This document shows positions 1 to 7,160 of a DNA stretch of 21,065 bases, one piece after another. This DNA comes from CAZFAP01 sp964516325 (lineage in GTDB: Bacteria > Auribacterota > JABMQX01), in contig CAZFAP010000078.1 of assembly GCA_964516325.1 (NCBI GenBank), forward strand, positions 1 to 21,065. The letters run 5' to 3'. How positions within the stretch are numbered: the first letter of the stretch is position 1; each line of letters begins with the position of its first letter. The translations under genes were made by a program, and so were the position numbers. The notes under the pieces were generated by a model. That model had not been told where the DNA came from. It worked only from the letters and a program-made list of their open reading frames with translations, and did not search any database.

Positions 1-190
1 TGTGGTCTTCGAGGCCTTGCGTGAGGGTCGAGCCAGCGGCGATGCTCCGGTTCATCTCCTCGCAGGCGGCTCGGAGTTGCCTCGTCGGCGCCGTGCGGGA
101 CAATGTCTCAAGCACCCGGTTAATCGGAAGACCCGCATTCAAGCTCGCCGAGAATTGCTTTGAGTAGGTGAAGATGTTTTTGAGGGACAT
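1..190 (-). CDS. Type II secretion / type IV pilus F-family protein, N-terminal fragment
   Basis: The minus strand opens with an ATG at 190 directly after an in-frame TGA, and 63 codons are open to the window edge. The translation begins MSLKNIFTYSKQFSASLNAG and continues with LPINRVLETLSRT and, later, IAAGSTLTQGLED. This is the pattern of the T2SSF domain of GspF/PilC proteins: an aromatic residue, then 'QF..SLNAGLP...VLETL', then 'I..G.TL..GL'. Those are inner-membrane platform proteins of type II secretion systems and type IV pili. It starts directly at the T2SSF domain, so it may be a short single-domain form, or lack the N-terminal extension of GspF. No strong ribosome binding site is visible. 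The rest of the gene lies outside the window, so size and system type cannot be judged. Confidence 0.72.
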   Translation of the reverse strand, partial: MSLKNIFTYSKQFSASLNAGLPINRVLETLSRTAPTRQLRAACEEMNRSIAAGSTLTQGLEDH

Positions 191-285
191 ATCTCAAAGA
201 AGGGACTCTACCGTGAAAAAGCCAGGAACTTACCACGACATTTCCGACCGCCAAGCCCACCCCACAACCTGAGACCGACTCCGCG

Positions 286-1698
286 TCAATAGACGTCCTT
301 CTTCGCCAACAGCGTCCTCAACAGGATCCGCAGATCGAGGAGAACCGACCAGTTTTCCATGTAATAAATATCGTACCTCACCCGTTCCTCGAAGGAAGTG
401 TTCTGCCGCAGCCCATGCACCTGCGCCCAGCCGGTGATGCCGGATTTCACCATGTGCCGCGTCATGTACCGCGGGATGCCGTTCTTGAACTGCTCGATGA
501 AAAACGGACGCTCCGGACGCGGACCCACTAAGCTCATGTCGCCCCTCAGCACGTTGTAAAGCTGAGGAAGCTCATCGAGGTTGTACCTTCTCAGGAGCGA
601 TCCCGCCCGCGTCACGCGGGGGTCGTTCCTGGCCGTCATCACGGGTCCCGTTTCCGCCTCGGCGTTATTTTTCATCGTCCGGAGCTTGTACAGATTGAAG
701 CATTTTCCGTCTTCGCCGCAGCGTTCCTGCTTGAACAAGACAGGACCGCGAGAGTGCCTCTTAATCAGAATCGCCGCCACGAGCATTAGGGGGGCCGAAA
801 ACGCCAGGCCGAGGGACGAGCCCACAACGTCTATCAGTCTCTTGACCAGCCGATTCCACGGGTTGTCGAGCGGCAGAGCCTTCAACCCCATCAGCGGCAC
901 GCCATCCAGGTTCACTACCTCCAGGTTCGCCGTGAGAATTTCGTACAGGTCCGGAATCAGCCGGAAGTCAATCAGCTCCTTCTCGCACTGGACGATGACC
1001 TTGCTCTTGGTCTCGTGGTCCAGGCTCGGAATGCAGAGGATCACCTCGTCCAGCATGTCTTTCTTCAAAACCGACGAAATGTCCTTGAGGATGGCGAGAA
1101 TCGGATAGCCGAGAAGTTGCTTCATCCTGGCATTCGAAGAAGCGCAGATGACGCCGACGATCTCGTAGCACAGTTGCGGCGCGTTCTCTATACTGCGGAT
1201 GAGCTTCCTGGCCCGGTTGCCCGTTCCCACGATCAGGAGCCTCCTGGCCAATCCCGCCCTCGCGAAGTACCACGCTTCAAACCGCCCGATCAACTTCCTG
1301 AAAATCACCACCGGGATGCCAATGCACGGCACCGCGAGCATTACTACTCCTGTCGAATAGGTGATGTCCTTCTGCTTATAGACGAACGCCATCAAAATCA
1401 GAACAACCAGCCCTGAAACCGTCCCCTTCACCACCCTCAACGGCTCGCTCGACGTGAGCAACGACCACTGGCGGCGATACAGACCGAACGACTTGAAGGA
1501 AAGCAAAATCACGATCGTCGCCAGAGGATAGACCTGCAAATACCGCAAGAAATCCGGCGGCGTCACACCTCGACCCGGCAGAAGCGGGAACGCGAACCTT
1601 ATGCGGTAGGCAAGCCACAGGCCCAAAAACACGAAGGCGGCGTCTCCCGCCACAAGAAGAGCCGAGATCAGGAGATTCGATTTCTTTGGGGGAGTCAT
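286..1698 (-). CDS. Exopolysaccharide initiating sugar-phosphate transferase (WbaP/WcaJ type)
   Basis: A 470-residue polyprenyl-phosphate sugar-1-phosphate transferase. It moves a sugar phosphate from a nucleotide sugar to undecaprenyl phosphate at the inner membrane, the first step of exopolysaccharide or O-antigen repeat assembly. Residues about 8-35, 55-75, 88-108 and 115-138 are hydrophobic helices. A Rossmann-like domain starts at RRLLIVGTGNRARK (152-165). The catalytic bacterial-sugar-transferase domain fills 284-470 with KRLID (286-290), a membrane re-entrant helix (292-312), LFKQER (321-326), KLRTM (338-342), DELPQL (375-380), VGPRPE (391-396) and GITGWAQV (420-427). The full four-helix plus core architecture and length match the family. 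An SD-like AGGTAGGAA precedes the ATG and a strong promoter lies about 50 bp upstream. The sugar specificity cannot be read from sequence. It is separated from the other polysaccharide genes by the accessory island. Confidence 0.95.
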   Translation of the reverse strand: MTPPKKSNLLISALLVAGDAAFVFLGLWLAYRIRFAFPLLPGRGVTPPDFLRYLQVYPLATIVILLSFKSFGLYRRQWSLLTSSEPLRVVKGTVSGLVVLILMAFVYKQKDITYSTGVVMLAVPCIGIPVVIFRKLIGRFEAWYFARAGLARRLLIVGTGNRARKLIRSIENAPQLCYEIVGVICASSNARMKQLLGYPILAILKDISSVLKKDMLDEVILCIPSLDHETKSKVIVQCEKELIDFRLIPDLYEILTANLEVVNLDGVPLMGLKALPLDNPWNRLVKRLIDVVGSSLGLAFSAPLMLVAAILIKRHSRGPVLFKQERCGEDGKCFNLYKLRTMKNNAEAETGPVMTARNDPRVTRAGSLLRRYNLDELPQLYNVLRGDMSLVGPRPERPFFIEQFKNGIPRYMTRHMVKSGITGWAQVHGLRQNTSFEERVRYDIYYMENWSVLLDLRILLRTLLAKKDVY

Positions 1699-1746
1699 TT
1701 CCTACCTTTTTGGAAGCGTAACGCCTTCACACACCCTCGATAAACA

Positions 1747-1774
1747 ATGATAAGCCGCTCTCCCCCCGTGTCAA
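1747..1774 (-). promoter_or_regulatory. Candidate sigma70-type promoter for the initiating sugar transferase
   Basis: On the minus strand a perfect -35 TTGACA (1774-1769) is followed by a 16-bp spacer and a -10 TATCAT (1752-1747), which is 5 of 6 to TATAAT. The predicted start site near 1740 leaves a leader of about 40 nt before the ATG at 1698. The match was found by eye; no start-site data exist here. Confidence 0.55.
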
Positions 1775-1868
1775 GCCGAAAGTGGGCCGTTGAGTAACCG
1801 CTCAGTTACGGGCGGACAACCCCACAACAATCCGACCCGCCGGGGCGAGTCAGCCCTTCCTTGTTTCT

Positions 1869-1897
1869 CATCTGCGTCCATCTGCGTTCATCTGCGG
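1869..1897. repeat. Three tandem 10-bp CATCTGCG(T/G)N units
   Basis: Reading the plus strand, CATCTGCGTC, CATCTGCGTT and CATCTGCGG follow each other without spacers. A second array of two units (CATCTGCGTT then CATCTGCC) lies at 2037-2060, with the intervening 140 bp not repeated. Such 'CATCTGCGT' arrays are short, non-coding repeats of unknown role. They lack the spacers of a CRISPR array. Confidence 0.7.
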
Positions 1898-1927
1898 TTT
1901 CATCTCTCCTACGGACGGTGCCGCAGC

Positions 1928-1943
1928 GCGGGGGATCCCCCGC
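1928..1943. repeat. Perfect 16-bp palindrome
   Basis: GCGGGGGATCCCCCGC is fully self-complementary. It could form a stem in single-stranded DNA or RNA, but there is no T-run after it on either strand, so it is not a typical rho-independent terminator. It lies between the two CATCTGCGT arrays. Confidence 0.6.
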
Positions 1944-2036
1944 CTATAACTGAGGCGTTACGCCGCTGAGGCAAGCTCGCAGTTGTGGGAGCACAATCAG
2001 GTAGAGGTCCGGCCCCTGGCACCCCTCCAACACTCC

Positions 2037-2060
2037 CGCGTCCATCTGCGTTCATCTGCC
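2037..2060. repeat. Second CATCTGCGT repeat array (two units)
   Basis: CGCGTCCATCTGCGTTCATC at 2037-2056 repeats the 1869-1897 array, with a final unit CATCTGCC. Its orientation is the same as the first array. Confidence 0.65.
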
Positions 2061-2260
2061 CTGAAAACAAGCGCGACCGGTGCCTGAAAGTGTGGGCGTA
2101 ATTCCTTGCCCCTGCGGGGGTTGGTCCCGAGACCGCCATGCGGAGGTTATGTTCATGGTCTCCGGGTGAACGAAGTTCATGAAAGACTGCGGTTCCATCC
2201 TGCGTGTTCCGGAGCCCAAGTGGAACGGCATGGCGCTCAGGTAACCGCAATCCCGAACGT

Positions 2261-2333
2261 CTTCGCGTCTTGGCGAGAGAACAAAGGATGCGCAGAAGGC
2301 AGACGTCTCACGCGAAGCCGCCAAGACGCGAAG
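2261..2333. repeat. 15-bp perfect inverted repeat of the 'CGCCAAGACGCGAAG' type
   Basis: CTTCGCGTCTTGGCG at 2261-2275 and CGCCAAGACGCGAAG at 2319-2333 are exact reverse complements around a 43-bp loop. The right arm is preceded by ACGCGAAG, a partial second unit. Repeats of this 'cgcgaag/cgccaagacgcgaag' type are, as I recall, scattered in intergenic DNA of many uncultured bacteria; their function is not known to me. Confidence 0.65.
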
Positions 2334-2375
2334 GGCCACGGAGAATCAGGCAGGGAAGAGCCCTGAAGCCTTGAA

Positions 2376-2717
2376 AATACGGGGACGCCACGATTATCTC
2401 TGCTTTGTCTTTGGCTTTCGCCCTGGCTTGTTTGTCCGGAGGACGCTCCCCAGTGTCCTCTGAGGCTGTTCGACGAACCGCGCTCCGCGGAAGCCCCGTC
2501 CGGTCCGTTCGTGACGACGCAGCAATCGGAGGTCGTCCTCGCCCGACCCTTCGTGTAGTCCGCTTGGCAGAAGAACGTCTCCCGACGCTGATTGCCTCGC
2601 TGCGTGATATGGCGCGCAACACCGGGAACCGCCCCTCTCGTCAACCGTGCATGGACCCACCCTAAACGTCCCCGATCGCCCCGTCAAGAACAGAAATATG
2701 TATGATGTCCCCAGATT
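2376..2717 (-). mobile_element. Miniature RAYT-derived element, copy A (342 bp, with 27-bp terminal inverted repeats)
   Basis: The right terminus, read inward on the minus strand from 2717, is AATCTGGGGACATCATACAT plus ATTTCTG. The left terminus (2376-2402) begins AATACGGGGACGCCACGATT and is a diverged copy of it. Inside, the minus strand encodes the start of a REP-associated tyrosine (Y1/IS200-like) transposase (PGVARHITQRGNQRRETFF, about 2626-2570). It then jumps, out of frame, to the family's C-terminal tail (LLRRHERTGR, then RFVEQ...LGSVLRTNKPGRKPK, ending near 2400). The catalytic middle, including the HUH 'PNHVHL' region, is absent, so it cannot make active transposase. The 220 bp at the right end match copy B (7161-7501) with about 11 mismatches. 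Only 28 bp separate its end from the stop of the ATPase gene. No target duplication is visible. Confidence 0.8.
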
Positions 2718-2745
2718 GATTCCCCCACTCTGCATGGGCGGCTTT

Positions 2746-5502
2746 CTACTTTGTAAGAAGCAGTTCGAAGTCAACTTGCTTTGCACCAAGCAGGTAGTCG
2801 AACCGTTCGGGGTGACAGGTCAGGATGAAAATCTGCAGTCTGCCGGGCTTCTCTCCTTCACTGCCTCCGGCCGGCACACCATCTGCCGCCCATTTCAGAA
2901 TATCCAGCATTCGCCGATGCTTAGCGGGATCCGAGTGGGCGAGGGGGTCGTCGAGAATAGACACTTCCGGCTCGTCCTTCGCCAGCAACCCGCCGAGAGC
3001 GAGACGTACCAAGAGACCGAGTTGCTCCTCGGTGCCATGGGACTCTTCAGCGAAAGCAATAGGTTTTTCATCTGGCCCGGCGTCTCGCCTCACAAGTCCC
3101 TTCGGCAAGAAATCGTCGCCAAAGGCAACCTTGGTGTAGTCATCCAGCCCCAAATGCTTCGTCCATTCCAAGACACGCCCGGCTATTGGCCCCATAGTGC
3201 GTTGGACTTGACTCTCCCGGCAGCTTTCAAACAATCGGAGCAATAGGGCGTGAGCCTCCGCCTCCAACTGTTCTTCCTCCAAAGCGCGTGACACGGCGTT
3301 CAGTTCCTGCTCAGCCCTTACCCTCTCGGTGTGGAATCCTTCGGTGGCTCTAAGCTCGCCCCGGTATTCACTAAGCTTTGTCTGCGCCTGTCTCTGACGA
3401 CTTTCTCTCTTTTCCAGCGCCTCCTGCGCCTTTGCCAGACGCTCATCAATCGTTCGTTCAGCCTCGGTTAACGCGGTATTCTCGACTTCCGCTTGAGCCC
3501 GCCGCTCTTCTCTCTCTGCCTCGGACAGATCTTTCTTAAGACTCTCCGGATCCCCGAAACGTTTGAGCGCTTCCGCTACGCCGTCCCGGGATACCTGTTC
3601 ACCTGTGAGGCTGTCCCTAAGATCATCTCGTTTCGATCTAACTCGCTCTAATTGCTCACCAAGTTCTTGAGCCTTTCTTTCGGCTGCTTTTCGGACAGAC
3701 ATTAAGCGTTTTCTCTCGCGTTCAAAAGTCTCTCGCAGTTCGTTCAACTCTTTTTCGTTTGGTTCCCAGCCTCTGATCTCTGGACGCTGCTTCAGTACCG
3801 CCTCTTTCAAGCGCTGAAGTCGGTCCTTCTCCGACTCTAACGCTGACAGGCCTTCTGGCGCGAGGCTTTCTATTTCCTCCCTTACTTTCTGAAGTTCCTC
3901 CATCCAGGATTCTCTTTTGACACGGCGCTCGGTCAAACGGTCGAGTGCCCCGACGCTGTCGGCATCCTCCTGCCACTCTTGGACCGACTCACAATAGTCA
4001 TCTTCGAATTCTCGAAGGCGTTTTGCCCTCTTTTCCAAGTCGAGGTCCTCTTCCCCGCGGCCGACTTGAATTCTGGCCACGCCCTCGATTTCCAAGTGCA
4101 TTTGCTGCCTCGCTTGCCATTTCTGCGGTTCTCCGGGCAGAAGTTCTGTAGACTCCATCGGGCCACCGTCGCTGCCGACCTTGGCCGTTGCTTTCCTCTC
4201 GGGCTGGACGCGAACGTACAGCCCTGCGGCTTGAAGCTCAGCACGAAGACTCCTGATTTCCTCCGCTTCCTTCCGCAACCGGTTCACTTCTTCCTGGGAA
4301 GGTGCTGGCGGACCGGAAAGATCCCGTTGGAGACCCTCGATTTGTTTCTCGTACTTGCGAGCTTTTTTGATTCTCTCACCGAGATCGCTGACGGATCTAT
4401 GGACCTGAAGCAACCTTTGTCGGTCGTCAAGCTCTTCCCGCTTCTCTGCATACTTATCCTCTGCTTCGCGAGCTTTCCGCCCCTCCTCTGCTGCGCCAGC
4501 GCACTCTTTCTCAAGTGCTTCTGTCTTCGATTTCGCCTCGTTGAACGCTTCTCTTGCCTTATGGAGTTTCTTCTCAGCCGAAGTCAGACGGTCTTTTGTT
4601 TCCTCATAGTCTCTCAGCACCTGCTGTGCCCGGCTCAGCTTTCCCGTGGCGGTCTCCAGAACCTGTTTTGCTCGATCGTGTGCTTCCCGCCGGCCACGCG
4701 AAGCTTCTTTTTCCTCCCCCAGGCTCAAAACCTCCGTCTTCGACTTCTCGACCTCTTTCTCCAATTCCGCGATCTCGCCTTCTGTGTCCTCAAACTGCCG
4801 GAGCAGCCCTTCTGCGGCCTGCAGCTTCTTGTTGATTTCCTGAAGGGAGGTCTCGCATTCGTGCTTTTGATCGCACAGTTGCAGAACCGGAGAGGGGTTT
4901 GCCCGTCCGCCGCGGTGCTTCATCGTGGACGTGAACCAACGACCAGAGCGCTTTTGAAGGAGGTTCCGGAACCCAAGATCCTGACCCGTCACAAGAGTCC
5001 CCAGGACGTTCTCCAACCGCTCTTCCAACGATGTGTCCAGCTGATTCGGTTCGGGCAGCTCCGTTTCGCCCTGTTCAAGCCAAAGAAGTTGATTGAGTCC
5101 GGCATCCGATTTCTCTGCTCCCAGCACCTCTCGCACTGTCCGGCTCGCCTCCTTGGGTTCTCGGGCTTCCACAACCCATTTGCCGTTGGTCCACCGTTCC
5201 AAGCGAGCTGTGCCGTGCCGCCCTCTTGAGAAGATTTTAGTGATCCGATAACGTGATCCTTTGACCTCGAAATCTACTATTACCTTCGGCGTACCCCTTG
5301 TGCTCCAAGGGATCACACTGGCCAGGGCCCGATTGCCCGAGTCGTGGTCATAATCATAGAGACAGCTCCGCACTGCCTCAAAAAGGCTCGACTTGCCCTT
5401 CCGGTTTGGCCCGTGAATTACAATTATTCCCGGCGGCAGTCCTTGCAAGCTAACGTGTTCGATGCAGCGCCAGTTTTCGACCTCGATTCCCCGAATAATC
5501 AT
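2746..5502 (-). CDS. Rad50/SbcC/YhaN-like coiled-coil ATPase
   Basis: A 918-residue SMC-like ATPase. Walker A GPNRKGKSS is at 31-39, a Q-loop segment LLWLEQGE at 139-146, and long heptad-like coiled coils at about 215-425 and 490-760. The C-terminal lobe has a signature-like SHGTEEQLGLLVRLALGG (821-838), Walker B VSILDDP (847-853) with D-D rather than D-E, and an H-loop ILTCHPERF (893-901). There is no CxxC zinc hook. Instead, residues about 427-482 form a short beta-rich, non-heptad segment (GLYVRVQPE ... MHLEIEGVARIQVGRG). The ATG overlaps the TGA of the nuclease gene by 4 bp (ATGA), so the pair is almost certainly co-translated and forms a nuclease-ATPase complex acting on DNA ends or hairpins. 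Known relatives are SbcCD, YhaNO and Mre11-Rad50. Whether the role is repair or phage defence cannot be told from sequence. Confidence 0.9.
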   Translation of the reverse strand: MIIRGIEVENWRCIEHVSLQGLPPGIIVIHGPNRKGKSSLFEAVRSCLYDYDHDSGNRALASVIPWSTRGTPKVIVDFEVKGSRYRITKIFSRGRHGTARLERWTNGKWVVEAREPKEASRTVREVLGAEKSDAGLNQLLWLEQGETELPEPNQLDTSLEERLENVLGTLVTGQDLGFRNLLQKRSGRWFTSTMKHRGGRANPSPVLQLCDQKHECETSLQEINKKLQAAEGLLRQFEDTEGEIAELEKEVEKSKTEVLSLGEEKEASRGRREAHDRAKQVLETATGKLSRAQQVLRDYEETKDRLTSAEKKLHKAREAFNEAKSKTEALEKECAGAAEEGRKAREAEDKYAEKREELDDRQRLLQVHRSVSDLGERIKKARKYEKQIEGLQRDLSGPPAPSQEEVNRLRKEAEEIRSLRAELQAAGLYVRVQPERKATAKVGSDGGPMESTELLPGEPQKWQARQQMHLEIEGVARIQVGRGEEDLDLEKRAKRLREFEDDYCESVQEWQEDADSVGALDRLTERRVKRESWMEELQKVREEIESLAPEGLSALESEKDRLQRLKEAVLKQRPEIRGWEPNEKELNELRETFERERKRLMSVRKAAERKAQELGEQLERVRSKRDDLRDSLTGEQVSRDGVAEALKRFGDPESLKKDLSEAEREERRAQAEVENTALTEAERTIDERLAKAQEALEKRESRQRQAQTKLSEYRGELRATEGFHTERVRAEQELNAVSRALEEEQLEAEAHALLLRLFESCRESQVQRTMGPIAGRVLEWTKHLGLDDYTKVAFGDDFLPKGLVRRDAGPDEKPIAFAEESHGTEEQLGLLVRLALGGLLAKDEPEVSILDDPLAHSDPAKHRRMLDILKWAADGVPAGGSEGEKPGRLQIFILTCHPERFDYLLGAKQVDFELLLTK

Positions 5503-6731
5503 CGCCGGGCCTCCATGGCAACCTGATACAGCAACATCATGGCTCGCTCTGCCACGCTGCCCCGCTTCGCCTTCTCCACGTCCTCTGGGAGAGCCTGCCC
5601 AGCGTTGGCAAGCTGAGATAGTTCGTCAAACACTGCACGTAAGACACCACGGCCAATAAGTTCGCGGACTTCTTCTTCTGACGGTCTTAACCTAAGGGAA
5701 CCTACATCAAGCTCGGCGTGTAGGTACCGGCCACGCAGGACCTCGCGGAGCTCGTCCAAGCGGAGCATGGCAGTTGCGTCAAGAACACCATCGAGACGCA
5801 ATCTAAAGACAGTGCGATCAGGATCGGAACGCTCCGCGGTCTGTTTGATGACCTCGGAGACGTCCTTTTCAGAGCGCAACGTATGTGACTCTGCGAGCCA
5901 CTTTAAAATCCCAACCTCGACCTGCTCGATCTCTGGAGCTGAACCGGGCCCGTCAATTCTCACCCACAACGCGCTACCTTGTCCTGCGTCGAGGAATTCC
6001 TCGCGTTGTTTACCGGCCGCGTACGGCACCCATCCTGTGCCAAAATCCATAGCTTGAGGGAATCCTATTGACTCGTGGACCCCGGCATACGCCGTACGTG
6101 CAACACCGTCCTTTCCGGCGTACTTCCGGAATGAGTGCCAGTGTCCAAGAGCAAGATAATCCAGCTGGCGTTGGTCTGCCGCATCGTAGCTTATGAGGTG
6201 GTCATCTGGCGGGAGCGCCTCGCGGTCCTTCAGACTACCATGGGCAATGCCAATTCGGATCGCCGTGTTTCTCTCCTCGGTCAGGACGGTTGGAATCCAA
6301 GCCGTAGGATCATCCAAAGAAGTTTTGCGGAACACTGGACAGGGGAATAGCACAACTCTTTCGGAGACATTTACTGGTTTGGGATCACGGAGGACTTTCA
6401 CCTTTGTGGCGTCCGTTCTGCTCCACGGCTCTTGCTCCCAGACGGAACCCGGCAAAAGCGGGTCGTGGTTTCCGGGCAGAACAAAAACAGGACAACTCGA
6501 TTTCTCCTCCAGAATACGAAACGCTCGCCGCGCCGTCGTCGCGTCGATAGCCGAATCGTCAAACAGATCCCCAGCGATCAAGACGAAGTCCACCTTACGC
6601 TTGAGGGCCTCGGAAAGAATGTTTTCCATGGCCCTGATCCTCGCGTCGCGAATCCTGTCGGCATGGTCTGCCTCAAAACGAGTCACGCGAAGACCCAAAT
6701 GCAAGTCAGCAGCGTGAAGAAAAGAAACCAC
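5499..6731 (-). CDS. Mre11/SbcD/YhaO-like DNA metallophosphoesterase
   Basis: A 410-residue calcineurin-like phosphoesterase, the expected nuclease partner of the downstream ATPase. All metal-binding motifs are present: ADLHLG (8-13), GDLFDD (54-59), GNHD (87-90), AHGS (163-166) and LGHWHS (195-200). These form the two-metal site of Mre11/SbcD exonuclease-endonucleases. The C-terminal 150 residues, less conserved, would be the capping and ATPase-binding region. The start is a GTG at 6731 preceded by a strong GAGGAGAAGG Shine-Dalgarno. It ends by overlapping the ATPase start by 4 bp. The gene lies between two copies of a miniature mobile element. It is closer in layout to the YhaO-YhaN and SbcD-SbcC two-gene operons than to systems with added helicases, none of which is seen here. 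Confidence 0.92.
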   Translation of the reverse strand: MVSFLHAADLHLGLRVTRFEADHADRIRDARIRAMENILSEALKRKVDFVLIAGDLFDDSAIDATTARRAFRILEEKSSCPVFVLPGNHDPLLPGSVWEQEPWSRTDATKVKVLRDPKPVNVSERVVLFPCPVFRKTSLDDPTAWIPTVLTEERNTAIRIGIAHGSLKDREALPPDDHLISYDAADQRQLDYLALGHWHSFRKYAGKDGVARTAYAGVHESIGFPQAMDFGTGWVPYAAGKQREEFLDAGQGSALWVRIDGPGSAPEIEQVEVGILKWLAESHTLRSEKDVSEVIKQTAERSDPDRTVFRLRLDGVLDATAMLRLDELREVLRGRYLHAELDVGSLRLRPSEEEVRELIGRGVLRAVFDELSQLANAGQALPEDVEKAKRGSVAERAMMLLYQVAMEARR

Positions 6732-6787
6732 GACCTTCTCCTCATATTTGTCACATGTCCACTGACAGGGAGCAACGACATTTGCAC

Positions 6788-6829
6788 AATATCATCGATA
6801 TTATCTGACCAAAACGAACCCGTTAGGAA
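6788..6829 (-). promoter_or_regulatory. Possible promoter with overlapping dyad upstream of the nuclease-ATPase operon
   Basis: On the minus strand TTCCTA (6829-6824), an 18-bp spacer and GATAAT (6805-6800) make a weak -35 and a good -10. A dyad AATATC-GAT-GATATT (6802-6788) overlaps the end of the -10 and the predicted start point near 6793, which is where a repressor operator would sit. The GTG start is about 60 bp downstream. The -35 match is poor, so this is tentative. Confidence 0.25.
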
Positions 6830-6918
6830 CTGCTCCTCCCAAGTAATCTCCTTGAGGTACTCCGGTAACCCCCCAATCTCCGGTCACCTGAAGGTATGTT
6901 GCAGGGCCCTGCCCTTGA

Positions 6919-7065
6919 CCAGAATAGAATCGTTAAGGCACGAGCTTCGCGCCCTGCTTCCATGTCTTCGGCTGTATCCCCGACAATCTATACTCTCAGA
7001 AACTCAGCCTCCTGAGGAGCACGCTTGCGAATGAACTTAGTCTCGCCGTTCACAATATCGGGGCC
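6919..7065 (-). pseudogene. Remnant of a HAD-family phosphatase
   Basis: One minus-strand frame reads GPDIVNGETKFIRKRAPQEA, EFLRV, a TAG stop (6990-6988), then IVGDTAEDMEAGREARALTI. This matches the second half of HAD phosphatases: the conserved Lys in a 'K-x-A-P-x-E..FL' stretch (motif III) and the 'GDT..D...G..A...TI' metal-binding motif IV. The catalytic DxDGT motif I is missing, a stop interrupts the frame, and the frame is lost on both sides. Further downstream another frame (about 6865-6735) gives a plausible but unidentified string including PEYLKEITWEEQF and SDNIDDIVQM. The 6.73-7.16 kb gap is therefore probably decayed coding DNA and not a designed spacer. Confidence 0.4.
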
Positions 7066-7160
7066 CATGATGGATACGGTCGACAAATGTCATAGGGCGG
7101 TCCGCATCCGCGGTAAGCGCACTGCGCGAGCTATCACTCCTGGGGTGCCCCGGCTTTCCT

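Larger units (their letters stand above)
1775..2375. other. Non-coding, repeat-rich intergenic stretch
   Basis: I see no convincing gene between the transferase promoter and the left miniature element. The stretch contains short direct repeats (CATCTGCGTT-like units at 1869-1897 and 2037-2060), a perfect 16-bp palindrome GCGGGGGATCCCCCGC at 1928-1943, a smaller CCCCTGCGGGG palindrome near 2108-2118, and a 15-bp inverted repeat at 2261-2333. Several short open frames exist on both strands but none resembles a known family or has a good start site. The stretch looks like an accumulation of mobile or repetitive fragments. Confidence 0.6.

Noticed and set aside
1869..2060. Possible CRISPR array from repeated CATCTGCGT units
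   Set aside because: Units are only 10 bp, adjacent without unique spacers, and no cas genes are in the window.
2052..2339. Small minus-strand protein in the repeat-rich gap
   Set aside because: It runs across an inverted repeat and simple repeats, has no ribosome site and no family resemblance.
2237..2644. Intact transposase gene in copy A
   Set aside because: Only the N-terminal ~35 residues match a RAYT transposase; the frame then reads out of the family and the catalytic region is absent.
3979..5229. A 416-codon open frame on the plus strand
   Set aside because: It lies fully inside the ATPase gene on the other strand, is rich in Leu, Phe and Pro as expected for the complement of Glu/Lys/Arg-rich coiled coil, and has no recognisable domain.
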